This document shows, in pieces, positions 34,101 through 46,148 of a stretch of DNA of 64,000 nt (its first letter is position 1; each line of letters opens with the position of its first letter). This DNA is from Viridothelium virens. Its lineage: Eukaryota; Ascomycota; Dothideomycetes; Trypetheliales; Trypetheliaceae. The stretch spans positions 1 to 64,000 of the forward strand of contig ML991779.1 in the NCBI GenBank assembly GCA_010094025.1, in the 5' to 3' direction. Below the pieces are notes generated by a model. It was given only the letters and a program-made list of their open reading frames with translations, ran no database searches and had not been told where the DNA came from. The translations under genes and the position numbers were made by a program.

Positions 34101-34427
34101 GAGATGGTGGCCGTCATGTCCGGGCCGGATCGGTCGACCAACTCGCAGAGCTACAAATGGTTTGAAGAGCTGTGCATCAAATCATTTCTGGCAAGTCGAC
34201 AGCACGCAGAGAAACTCGTTCAGGTGGTTGTTGTGATGCTCGATAGTGGGTTACCGTGCTTCAAGCCCGAGACAATCGATCGGTTCAGGGAACGGTTTGT
34301 GCTGGAGAAGACGGAAAGAGAGGCAGCTGATCATATGAAAGAACTTTGCAAAAAGAGCTACGGGGATTACAGTACTCGAGTTTACGATCAGTTCCAATAC
34401 ATGACGAATGGAATTCCGTATCAATGA
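28200..34427 (+). CDS. stt4: Phosphatidylinositol 4-kinase STT4 (type III alpha)
   Basis: Six exons, 28200-28400, 28458-31843, 31890-32261, 32321-32831, 32881-33168 and 33219-34427, stay in frame and give 1,988 residues, about the usual size. The N-terminal two thirds is helical-solenoid sequence. The lipid kinase accessory (PIK) helical domain is spread over the middle exons. The kinase domain is in the last exon: VWQSAIFKVGDDCRQDVLAL, the catalytic loop DRHNGN (near residue 1838), the metal-binding DFGFCFD (near 1856), and the end YDQFQYMTNGIPYQ. The enzyme makes PI4P at the plasma membrane with the Ypp1/Efr3 scaffold, feeding PI(4,5)P2 synthesis, actin and cell-wall signalling. The third exon uses the acceptor GGCAG at 31889; a nearer AG would break the frame. 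The start at MTPPPPHRLRRNALEKLA agrees with the family's short basic N-terminus. Confidence 0.96.
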
Positions 34428-34706
34428 GAGCAACAACACCTCAAGGCTGTGGATAGAGAGCGGTGAGGACAGGAGAGGATACAATGAGATCGTGATTCTA
34501 TGGGCTTCCTTCTACCTTGTCGTATGATACCCCGGCATGTCAATAGCAGGCGATTGAATTAGTATTAGCATATCTTCTATCGTAATCGTCCATGGCAAAG
34601 AATCTATTATGATAGCTTGCGCTAGTAATCCGAGTATGATGATACATGGTGCTGGAAAACGGTCAACCATCGAACTACTTCCCCGCCTTCCCATTGCTGC
34701 CGTTTT

Positions 34707-35494
34707 CTAGTCTTGTCTGCCTTTCAGTAATCTCTTAGTTACCTTATCCTTCTCTATTATATAAACGTGTGCCCCCCAGCCAGACAGCGCATCCCTATCC
34801 ACTCCATTCAGTAGTGCTTGTGAGATTGTCTCGAAAAGATCGTCCGGCTCCTGTGTTCCCATTAGCATGGAAGGCTACGAAGGTGTGATATTGTGGTAAT
34901 CGTGATCATACCAAGTCCGGTTCCCATAATCCTTCGCACGTTCCGAACAGCTGATCACTTGCTGTTCCGCTTACAATGAAATCCTTTGCGAAATCGATGC
35001 AACCGATACTATCAAACCCGCAGATAAATGGTTTTCCTGTTGTATGGTTGATCCCTGCAATGACCGGACTGACAAAGTATGGTCCAAACCGCTTTTCGTA
35101 TAATGTTGAGCTCACGAGATTCGCCATGGTCTCGGGGGAAATGGGGCGTTCCTCTCGGAGCCGATATAGATTCACCTTGTAGCGGAAGAGGTCAGAGACG
35201 GTTGTGACATCTGTGGCAAGACCGGTGAGACCAAGGTAGACCGAGCCGTAAGAGAAGATTTTGGGGAAGGTGTTGGAGACGGTGAGGGCTTGCATGCCGA
35301 GACGGAGGTCGCAGGCAATGGCGACACAGTCTTTGCCGACCATAGCGACACAGGCGCCGCCATCTGCGCAGTGTGATCAGTCCTGAAGCTGGACCAGACG
35401 GTGAAAGGATACATACTGATTGAGAAAGGATTTGACTAGTACAAGCTATTAGTATTTCTGCTGTCAATTCATAGCATCAAGGTTCACGTACCAT
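34707..35494 (-). CDS. pup3: 20S proteasome subunit beta type-3
   Basis: Four exons, 35494-35492, 35435-35417, 35363-34912 and 34850-34707, give 205 residues, the normal length. The first coding exon is the ATG alone and the second is only 19 bases; together with the third they write [19 protein letters not shown], the conserved start of beta-3. Beta-3 is one of the non-catalytic beta subunits: it lacks a Thr1-exposing propeptide. It contacts neighbouring beta rings in the core particle. Other conserved parts are [54 protein letters not shown] and the C-terminal [15 protein letters not shown]. It converges with STT4, with about 280 bp between stops, and diverges from mL59 with about 257 bp between starts. 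A model beginning at the downstream ATG (MVGKDC) would lose the conserved first strand. Confidence 0.95.
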
Positions 35495-35751
35495 ATTTCC
35501 GTCTTTTACATTAGCATGCGGCAGAGGGTTTTCGCCTTGAATGCAAGCGATATAGGTCGAAGAAGTATTTCTCAACGACCAAGAAGTGTCAAAAAGAAAG
35601 GTGAAGTGTAGGCAGGTGGGATGGATTGCGAAGTTGAAGCTGCTCAGCGAGGCAGAAGCTCACGACGCGGCAAGCTCATCCAACGTCCGTGCACCCAATG
35701 CTTTTCTGCGATGTCTAGGTACGATGCCGTCCCAACTTACTTCCATCTACC
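35495..35751. promoter_or_regulatory. Compact bidirectional promoter of PUP3 and mL59
   Basis: Only 257 bp separate the start codons of two housekeeping genes on opposite strands, so both core promoters and leaders must share it. I did not recognise a clear proteasome-associated control element. Confidence 0.6.
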
Positions 35752-36389
35752 ATGGCCGTGGCAATACGAGAGCAGCACATTGCGCAAGCCAGGGCGCTGC
35801 CGCGAAGACTGCTTAACTTCCTCCGTCATAACCCTCACCCTACGATTGTCGCACAACCAGCACCTTCATCATCTCAATCCGAAGCAGTGGAGACGGCCGA
35901 AACGACTTCCCTTTCTGATCCTAATGCCTCTATGACCACGATTCATGCAACTCGCTCTGTAAGCTCAGATCCGTGGGCGGTATTCAACCCTTTTCGTCCA
36001 TGGAAGAATCCCGAAACTGGCCGCTGGCATGAGCCTGTGTACTCATTGCGTAAGCAAGCGGATCTGGTAAAAATGGCCCGGCAACGAGGCCTAGAGGACC
36101 TGCTGCCACCCGGAATGAAGAGTACAACAGAAAGAGAACGCAGAACTGTAGAGCAGGGGCTGCGTGTCAAAGGTACCGGAGCAGGGCAGAAAGTCAAGGG
36201 CAAGTTATGGGAGAGGACAATAAAGGGACGCCTAGAGCGGAGAAGGCAGGCTATGTTGGACATGCCAAGGATGATTGAGAAGTGGAAGCAGGTAAGTCAC
36301 GCTATTCGCTGCCTTGCTACGAGGAAGAGGAAATATTCACATAACCGCAGTTGGGCCACGGAAGAGGCTGGACGAAATGGCCAAAATGA
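35752..36389 (+). CDS. mrpl25: Mitochondrial large-subunit ribosomal protein mL59 (MRPL25)
   Basis: Two exons, 35752-36291 and 36351-36389, give 192 residues. Family marks are REQHIAQARALPRRLLNF at the N-terminus, NPFRPWKNPETGRWHEPVYS, LRKQADLVKMARQRGLEDLL, GLRVKGTGAGQKVKGKLWER, and the last exon completing KQLGHGRGWTKWPK. This protein is a fungal-type component of the mitochondrial 54S subunit and works in the matrix. The protein is basic and its N-terminal segment could serve as a targeting sequence. The tiny last exon (13 codons with the stop) is required to finish the conserved tail; read-through of the intron would replace it with unrelated sequence. The start ATG in catggccgtgg is the first that gives the family N-terminus. 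Confidence 0.93.
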
Positions 36390-36892
36390 AAGATCCAGGG
36401 CATGTGTACCCTTGCGCTGCATATTAGCTTCTGAATGCTTTCGCCTGACGCTTGCCGGTTTGATTTTTGAATGGAAATAACTTTTGACTTGGATCTGAAT
36501 TTGGCGCGATCGATCCGCGATCCGGGAACATATATCTGCAAGCACGGCACATGCGGTTTCTAGCATAGAATGGTCTCATACTGGTGTAGAGAGGGTTCGG
36601 TTACGATAAAATCGACAAGTGGCTTTTGGGACCCAAAGCTTTCGTATTCAGTTTTCGAATGCCAATCGAAAGCTGGAAATATTGCCGATCCTACACCAGC
36701 CTCCACAAAGACGATTCAAAGGAAAGAAAGAGAGTTTCTATCCGTTTGAGTGTAATTGATCGCAGTCGCAATTGAGTCAATTCAGTAAAATTGGGTACAT
36801 GATCGGAAGTGTCAGGGCATACTTTTTTCTACGCTAAAAGATTTCCATAAACTTAGCACAGATCGTCTGCTGCACGTGTTCATCCTCCATAT
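36390..36892. other. Convergent 3' spacer
   Basis: About 500 bp lie between the stops of mL59 (plus) and the M20 peptidase (minus). Open frames here are short and unconserved. It should contain both 3' untranslated regions. Confidence 0.5.
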
Positions 36893-38255
36893 TCAACCTC
36901 TTTCCTTCCTTGCCGTCTTTCCCACCTCCAATATCAATCTCTCGTAACTGTCTACGGCACCGACCAGCTCTCTTACTGTCAATCCCTCATCCCTCCCATG
37001 CGCCACTAAAATGCTCCCTGGTCCGTACAAGTACCTCTTCTGCCCTTCACTGGTCTTCTCCAGGTTCGGTATATCTGTCCCATAATTCACAACCCCGCTC
37101 TCAAACCCCTCCACATCATGATCGATATCAATTGGTCCGTAGCCCCTGCTGCTGAAGTCCACCTCGATTTCCGCCGCCGGATACGTCTCGGCGACTGCCT
37201 CCATCGCCTCCAACACCGCGCTCCTGAGCTCCTGCGGCGTGCCCTCGGCAATTCGCACTGCAAATAGCGCGCTCGCCCGTTCTGCAACCACGTTCGCCGC
37301 CACCCCTCCGGCCATCCTCCCAACATTGATCGTTGTGTTGCCAAATTTCTCGCTCCGCGGCAACACGCTCTCGAGCTGTTTGATTACTGCAACCGCTTCG
37401 AGCAGGACGTCGTTGGCAGAGACTCCGAGCCAGGGATACCCACTGTGCGCCGCCTTCCCCGTGACGTGAAGGGTAAAAGCGAGTCTGCCTTTGTGGCCAG
37501 AGGCGAGGAGGCCGGAGGTGGGTTCGCCGAAGATGATGGCGGAGGGATGCAGAGAGAGGGCGTTGGCGGCGCGCATGCCGTCGCCGCCAGTTTCTTCGCC
37601 GACAACGAAGAGGAGAGAGAGCGACGGGGTGGACGAGGAAACTTGGCGGAGGAGATTGGTGACGGCGAAGACTTGGGCGGCGACGCTCGCTTTGGCGTCG
37701 ACCGTACCGCGGCCAGCAATGAGGGAAGAAAGGGGGTCAGTGCGATTGTGATGGAAGGAATACGGGATGAACGGTGGGACCTGAGTGGATAGAAATTAGT
37801 TATTGAACAGCTTGACTAGTACTAGCTCTCATGAGGTAGACTAAAATGAGCATATGTACCGTATCGATGTGACTCGTCACCAACACGTCCGCATCTCTTT
37901 CTTCTCCAGTATGGGCCAGAATATTGAACCTCTTTTCTCCAACCCTTTGCGTCTCAAGTGAATACTTGACTCCATGATGAGGAGAGCTCAAGTACGTCGC
38001 CAGCGCCGTGCCGACAGCAAATTCATTTCCAGTCACCGATTCTGCTTCAACCAAGAGACGATGAAAGGCAAGCAGCTCACGGGTCTGAGTACTGAAGGCA
38101 CTGTGTGAAGTGGCATGTTTAAGGGGAGATTGGTCATCGGCGACGAAAGCTTCCGAGGGATCATAGTCTGGAGGCTGGTTCCGGAGGTAATTGGGAGCGC
38201 TGATTGCGCCAGCATCCAGACATATCGCAAGTGCGGGAATCCACAGAAGCCTCAT
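36893..38255 (-). CDS. Secreted or vacuolar M20-family metallopeptidase
   Basis: Two exons, 38255-37860 and 37780-36893, give 427 residues. The N-terminus (MRLLWIPALAICLDAGAI) is a signal peptide. The M20A layout is clear: LVTSHIDTVPPFIPY carries the first metal-binding His and Asp (the intron falls straight after DT), GRGTVDAKAS supplies the bridging Asp, and VVGEETGGDG supplies the catalytic and metal-binding glutamates. The dimerisation domain has HVTGKAAHSGYPWLG and TTINVGRMAGGVAANVVAERA. The expected fifth metal ligand near the C-terminus would sit in GPGSILVAHGRDEG. Related fungal proteins are annotated as carboxypeptidase Y-like or acetylornithine deacetylase-like peptidases; ArgE activity is unlikely because the protein is secreted. 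It probably trims peptides in the vacuole or outside the cell. Confidence 0.92.
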
Positions 38256-39025
38256 AATGTTTTCCCCGGAGCTCGATAACCTGTTCTTATGGAGCGACTA
38301 GAACAACCTTGGTGCGTCTTGTGGGGAGGAAGGTTTGATGGGAGAATGTTTGCGGGGGCGCAAGTCCTGCTATAAATTACCTGACGTGGAAGTTTTCCCA
38401 CCGATCGCACCATCCAACTTGTATGTCAAACACAACTTCAAGCACAACTTCAAGCTAACGCTTTCGGCGTCATATGAAAGTATTGAAATTCAATTGAATA
38501 AATGGCCAAAATGCCTGATCAGACACAATCGCCACCAGATTTTCATTTGGGTAATCAAGATGAAGACATTGGAATGACGTCAGCGTATACATGATACTGT
38601 GTTAGGGATAGTTTCAACTGAGAGGATGCGCCATGTAATAGGCCGGCTCATACCGTAGTGCCTCTGTCATGATTGAAAGACTGATGTTTCTTATGAGAGT
38701 CCAAATGATTTTGTCGCAAGCATATACCTACCTAAGCTACCTAAGCAACTTGGAAAACCAATTGATGTTTACCCAGGTTGACGTAGCGTGGTAACCTCCC
38801 AGCGCTCCGTAACGAAGCGCAATTACAGTACTCCGTAAATAGTACTGTACCCTGTGTTTACCGCCTGACGTCCCTGTGGCAGAAAAAGTTCCCCAGAATC
38901 CGTTGGCGGGGCTGATTACAAGAAGATGCGATACCGCCCTAAACTATGGTGGGTATCGAACCAGAATTTGTTCAGAACAGGAAGACACGCAAAACAAGTA
39001 TTTCCTCATAAGTCAGATCGCGGCT
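38256..39025. promoter_or_regulatory. Divergent region of M20 peptidase and TRM112, with short repeats
   Basis: About 770 bp lie between the two starts. A TACTCCGTA copy (complement of TACGGAGTA) is at 38829-38837, beside tagtactgtac. A cctacctaagctacctaagc word is near 38727-38746. An open frame runs into TRM112 from 38876 without a stop, but it has no conserved content and the TRM112 start at 39026 matches the family. Confidence 0.5.
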
Positions 39026-39598
39026 ATGAAGCTCCTCACTCTTAATTTCGTCACCTGCGCCCGCAAATCTTGCAAGACTCTCCCCGCCGCCTTCCCCTTG
39101 CATCCGCGCGATGCTGAGCTCGAAATCGTTGAGATGGAACTTAATCCCAAATTCTTGGTCAATATTCTACCACGTGTCGAGTGGCAGGCGCTCAGAACTG
39201 TATGTCAGGAGGTTCGTTCATCCAAAAATCTCTTAATTGCTCCTATAATCTTAGTAACAACTCGATTGGCAACGCAATCCATATGGGCTAAGTTTCCTGA
39301 CAATGTATAGCTCGGCCTCCCTACTCTCCCAGACATCATGCCCGTGCAACAAGACTTACTTCAACCACCTTCACTACCTGGCCGGGAATCCGAATCGCAA
39401 GAAGGGGAAGCAGAAGGAGAGGGAGGAAGCGAAGAAGAAGACGCGTTGCAGAAGCCTAGTCAAACGGCGCAAGACTTGCACCGTGTGCTGCTCGAGACAA
39501 CGATCGCGAACGGAAAATTGGTGTGTGGAGCGTGCGGACACGAATATGCTGTCAAGGAGGGGATTGCAAATTTTTTGCTCCCGAGCCATATGGTGTGA
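39026..39598 (+). CDS. trm112: TRM112, methyltransferase activator subunit
   Basis: Two exons, 39026-39211 and 39311-39598, give 157 residues. TRM112 is a small zinc-binding partner that stabilises several SAM methyltransferases acting on tRNA, rRNA and release factor (Trm9, Trm11, Bud23, Mtq2). Family marks are MKLLTLNFVTCARKSCKT at the start, LPRVEWQALRTVCQE before the intron, LGLPTLPD after it, and the C-terminal LVCGACGHEYAVKEGIANFLLPSHMV, where CxxC belongs to the zinc site together with Cys residues near residues 11 and 16. The protein is about 25-30 residues longer than usual because of a very acidic insertion (ESQEGEAEGEGGSEEEDAL) in the central part, which in other fungi is also variable. 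Confidence 0.94.
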
Positions 39599-40173
39599 GT
39601 TAAGTTCTGAGACTGGGTGATAGTGGAATCTCCTGCGACTAGATGGACAAAGTTTGGAATGGAAGTTGGCAGACTGGAAAAATTGGAATGGGGTCGGTTC
39701 CAAGGTACATGGCTGGAAGCGAGCAACTGCACAAAGCCATTGCGATAACCTAGGCTGGCTAAAGATGGATCTGGTAAGCTGAAACCGATCTTGCATACTG
39801 TACGGCTTTCCAGCAAAGAGCGAAAATGCTCTTCCGGTCATTCAGGAAAGCAAAGACAAAGTAGCCGGCATTGGGTCATAGGGTAGAGAGCAGAGGGCTG
39901 GACTAAGATGTGATCAGACTGTGATAAGTAAAACGCCTGCATTGATAGCTTAGTGGTCTATTTAAGTGCATGGGCAATGTCTTATCCCAGTTCTCGCATT
40001 CCAGTGCCAACAACAGCTGATCACCATATTACTAAAACAGGTCGGGTACTCGAAGGACAATCTCCCGTCTGGGGGAGATGAGGAATCACGGCAAAAAGGG
40101 CCGACTCTCAGAAGCCTCCCCTTTTGTTTTCTATTTCCAAGTAATCCAACACGCAGTGACAATCCGTCAAGCT
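39599..40173. other. Convergent 3' spacer
   Basis: About 575 bp lie between the stops of TRM112 and GFA1. The long minus-strand open frames here overlap the TRM112 coding exon and have no conserved content. It should hold both 3' untranslated regions. Confidence 0.5.
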
Positions 40174-42636
<2,463 letters not shown>

Positions 42637-44328
42637 TGTGAAAGAAAGTCGAGATCAATGAAAGGCGTAGAGCTGCTATACGGGAATCGTGGAGGTCGTC
42701 AAAGGTATCGTGAGCTTGTCGTTGCCAGGGACCTCGCTTTCGGGTAGTGATGGAATTGCAATGAAAGCGGTTGGTGAAGTGTGGGGAGTCAATGGGGATG
42801 GAGCGAGGAGGAAGTGGTGGAAGCTTTTATGAATGAGCTCACAGTTGCAAACCTTTTTGTTGCCCGGGAAGGCACTAATTAGCTTGGGTGCTAACATGAA
42901 GGGAAGGCACCGAAGGGGTCCATGGGGCCCTGAGCTTGTGCAGCGCTATGCCCGAAGCAGGCGCGGACAGCTTTCGTTCGGCCACTCCACTCCTCCCACC
43001 ACTACTGACGAGTTTCAGCCTCTCCGATCGCAACAACTCGGTGACTCGTTCGCCCAGCCTGCTTGCATGCCCAGCTCCTGTAATCATCCGAGACCCCTAT
43101 CAGCTCCATTCGTCAAGCCACATATCAACCAGCTCGCCCATCTCAGACCGCCATGAACCCCTTTTCTGAACCGTCACCACCGTCACTCCCGTCACCGTAA
43201 GCTCGATACGACGCATGCTGTTCCCAGCTGCATGCACGCGGCCAGTCGATCTGCTCGGCAACAGATTCCCTACATCGGCTGAACACCTCGCCTAGCGCCC
43301 TGCTGCTTTCCTTTTAGTGCCTGTGGCGTACAGCGTCAACGTCTCCGTCCCTGGAGAGCGACCGGGGTGGCGGAGAGGCGCAGCTAGATCGCCTGCAGCT
43401 AAGAATAGGGCTAGAAGTCTCCTGGCCTTCTCTGCGCTCGATACATCTGGATACGATTACGTCGTCGTTGCCAGGTTCAGTCCTTATGTGAATAGGGGCA
43501 ATATATTGCTTCCAGTACGGAGTATTCTGCCCATGTCATCGTCCATGTGTCTCAGACAATGTCCAACCCGGTGATTTTTGTCGCCGTCTTCCGCCTGGGT
43601 ATCGCCGAAGTCCAGCAGGTCTTACCACAATATTGAAGCGTCTATTGATCCTCAAGAGCAAGTATATGCCAGCAATGCGGCATTTGAGTCAGTGCATTGG
43701 CCAAATTTGGAGTTCTACTCTACGGACACACCAAATGATTTTCTAGAATGACGTCTTTTGATCCGAGGAAAAGCCCATAACATGAGAAGGATGGCTTAAT
43801 CTTCAGAGACGGATAACGTGCTTCGCACAGTCCTATCAGACGCAGCTAGCAACCAACATTATCGACAATCCCGCGTTCTTTTCTTCTCTAGTCAGATATA
43901 TATATATCCTGTAAAGAGAATTCCTTCTTCTTGAACGAAGTATTTGATTCAGGGACAGAATCCCTTCAGGTACGACGTAACGGCCAAAACAAAATCGTCT
44001 GGATTCATGATTAGTCGAATTGCCTACCGAATACGGACGTTTTTGCTAGGACATATTTCTGTCTGAACACCACAACTTCTATTGCAGCAGCCATTCCTCT
44101 CCCCTCTGTTACATCGGATACTAGGATGAGGAGTGCAATAGGAGGATCGCGATCCGGGGGTCAAAGACACCGTACGCGACGGAAAAGAGCAGCTTCGGCA
44201 TAACCTCCGTGTATATTATTGTATAAAATGAGAAAAAGTCTAGCATGCACTCTATCAGAACGTACCATACCCTACATTTATATGTTGGTTCTATGTTGCG
44301 TGGACCAATAGCTCTCTCTTCATCCCTT
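42637..44328. promoter_or_regulatory. Long GFA1 upstream region
   Basis: About 1.7 kb separate the GFA1 start from the stop of the histidine phosphatase gene, both on the minus strand. No coding exon is supported. It presumably contains the GFA1 promoter and leader, and possibly 5' untranslated exons, because the first coding exon is only five bases. A TACGGAGTA copy is at 43516-43524 and a short TA dinucleotide run near 43896-43907. Confidence 0.5.
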
Positions 44329-45303
44329 CTAGTTGGGCAGTTCCTTTGTCGTCTCACCTTGCGCCTGCTCCCCCAGAGACTCTCTTACCTTTTCTACTCG
44401 CTCCTCCGGAAAATCCCCCTTCACAATTGGCGCCTTCCCTTTCTCAGATATACTCAACCCCCCTCCCTTCTCCTCGGTCTCTTTCCATTCCTTCAAGACC
44501 AGCCCGTACTCGTTCGAGCCGGTGAATTCATAGACGCGGTAATCAGCGTTGTTCCATTGTGCCTGACCGATGGCGGTTCGGAGAAAGCCAGAATGGCTCA
44601 CGACCGCAATCACTTTCTCCGGTCGCTTGCGGAGGTCTGCGAGGGCGGACATGCCTCGCCCAATCACGGCTGGTTGTGTGAAGGCATATTGACCATCTTT
44701 TGATGGATAGTCCGGATCAATGGTGTCGAGAGAACCAGATGAGGCGAGCTCGGCGAATTCCTGCTTCATTGTTGATACTGAGCTACCGGTATCGCAGGGC
44801 TTATCGGAATTTTCTGTACAAAGTTTTCAGTAACCGGACGCGAGATTTTCTACTAGTACGGTAGGTCCATTTGGGTCTTTGGGATGGGACTGGCCGAGTT
44901 TCATGACCGACGTCTTCTATGGAAAGAGATAGGAAAGACTTCCCGTAAATGTTACCTAGCTTTTTCTTTTCTTCTTAACTCCAAAATGGGCGGGGCATTG
45001 TTGAAGCCGTTCCTAAGGAAATTTCCATGGCTTACCTTGCCAACGGGCATCGGTCTCAGCCTTGATTCCTTTCTGCATAAGCCACTCGAGGCTCTCCTGC
45101 ATCGTTTGGAGAGTCCGCCTCATCGGGCTCGCTACAATATACTCGATCTGAGCTGCTAAGGGCTGATGCGTCCGGAGGTGCTCTTGCAATCTCTGGCACT
45201 GCTCATGGCCGAGCTTTGATAATGGTGGATCGTGTAGAGAGTAGTCGCGGTCCACATTGTGGAGTGCTTGAGCATGACGGATTAATATTAAGGTAGGTGC
45301 CAT
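44329..45303 (-). CDS. Histidine phosphatase (phosphoglycerate mutase-like) family protein
   Basis: Two exons, 45303-45036 and 44813-44329, give 250 residues. The start MAPTLILIRHAQALHNVD carries the catalytic RHxxxxHN motif, with the first His being phosphorylated during the reaction. Conserved PPLSKLGHEQCQRLQEHL, YIVASPMRRTLQT and the second catalytic histidine in AVVSHSGFLR are all present. Related fungal proteins are cytosolic phosphatases of unclear substrate; true glycolytic phosphoglycerate mutase is longer in key loops and better conserved. The intron splits the DARWQEN region and has standard ends. The C-terminal 40 residues are charged and poorly conserved. An open frame extends upstream of the ATG, but the RHA-proximal ATG is the usual start in this family. 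Confidence 0.9.
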
Positions 45304-46148
45304 AAACGCTAATCTTGCAAAGACGATATGAAAGAACCGAGTCTCGCCAAAAAAGGAGATTAAATAAGTGAGAAAGCTTTTCAAAGGCTACTGGATCGCC
45401 AATACTGATATGGACGCGTTAAGTGACCAACACAGGCACAAGTAAAAGAACGATAAAGAATAGGTTAACTGTCCCAGAAGAGAGATGGCGTTTATGGATA
45501 CCTTAGGTAGGTAATGCGCGGGACGTAAAGATGGTGATGGTCACGTTGCCGCAAGAAGGACCGAATCCCTGGGCTTCCTGTGATGTCATTGGCCAAGAAG
45601 TTCGTAGGTTAGGTACCGTACCTTACTAGGTAGGTTAGGTAGTGGCCGTCTCACTAAGCCCGACTCCAAACGTTTGACCTACCTAACCTAAGGTACCTAA
45701 GGTAGGTATATTCGTCCTATAAATTTTGGATGATGCCAAAGTAATACTATGATACCGCTGCTGCATGCAAATGCATCCCAAGCGTTACCCAATTAGAATG
45801 AGGAAGGGATCATTGGTGTGTTGTCCTTGTATGGCCATGGGAAGAGGAGACAGTTCTGAATCACCTCAACGGAGTATGCTCAACCTCGTTTCACTGAGAT
45901 ACAATCACTGCGTCCTTTTCGATGTCAAACGTGCCTGGTCTGAAGATCGCGCTGCATTGCTCTCGGAACTCCCTCGTTTCTAAGCATACGCTTTCCAGTC
46001 CTCCATACCACTTTGTTCCTTAATATTCTTCTCTCGGCTCGGTAAACCAACAATCATGCCGTACTTTGATCTCGACTTCCACTAACCGCACAACAGTGGG
46101 CGATCTTTGCAGACCCTCAGTCTCCGCTGCTATTCAAATCCTCGGCGC
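45304..46148. repeat. Intergenic region rich in TAGGTA/ACCTA words with a 12-bp inverted repeat
   Basis: Between 45490 and 45710 the words ggtagg, ttaggta, acctaagg and ggtacc recur in both orientations. A perfect 12-base inverted repeat (taggttaggtag at 45631-45642, ctacctaaccta at 45679-45690) with a 36-base loop could fold into a hairpin. No gene is supported in this 845 bp region, which holds the promoter of the phosphatase and the 3' end of the GMC gene. Confidence 0.6.
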
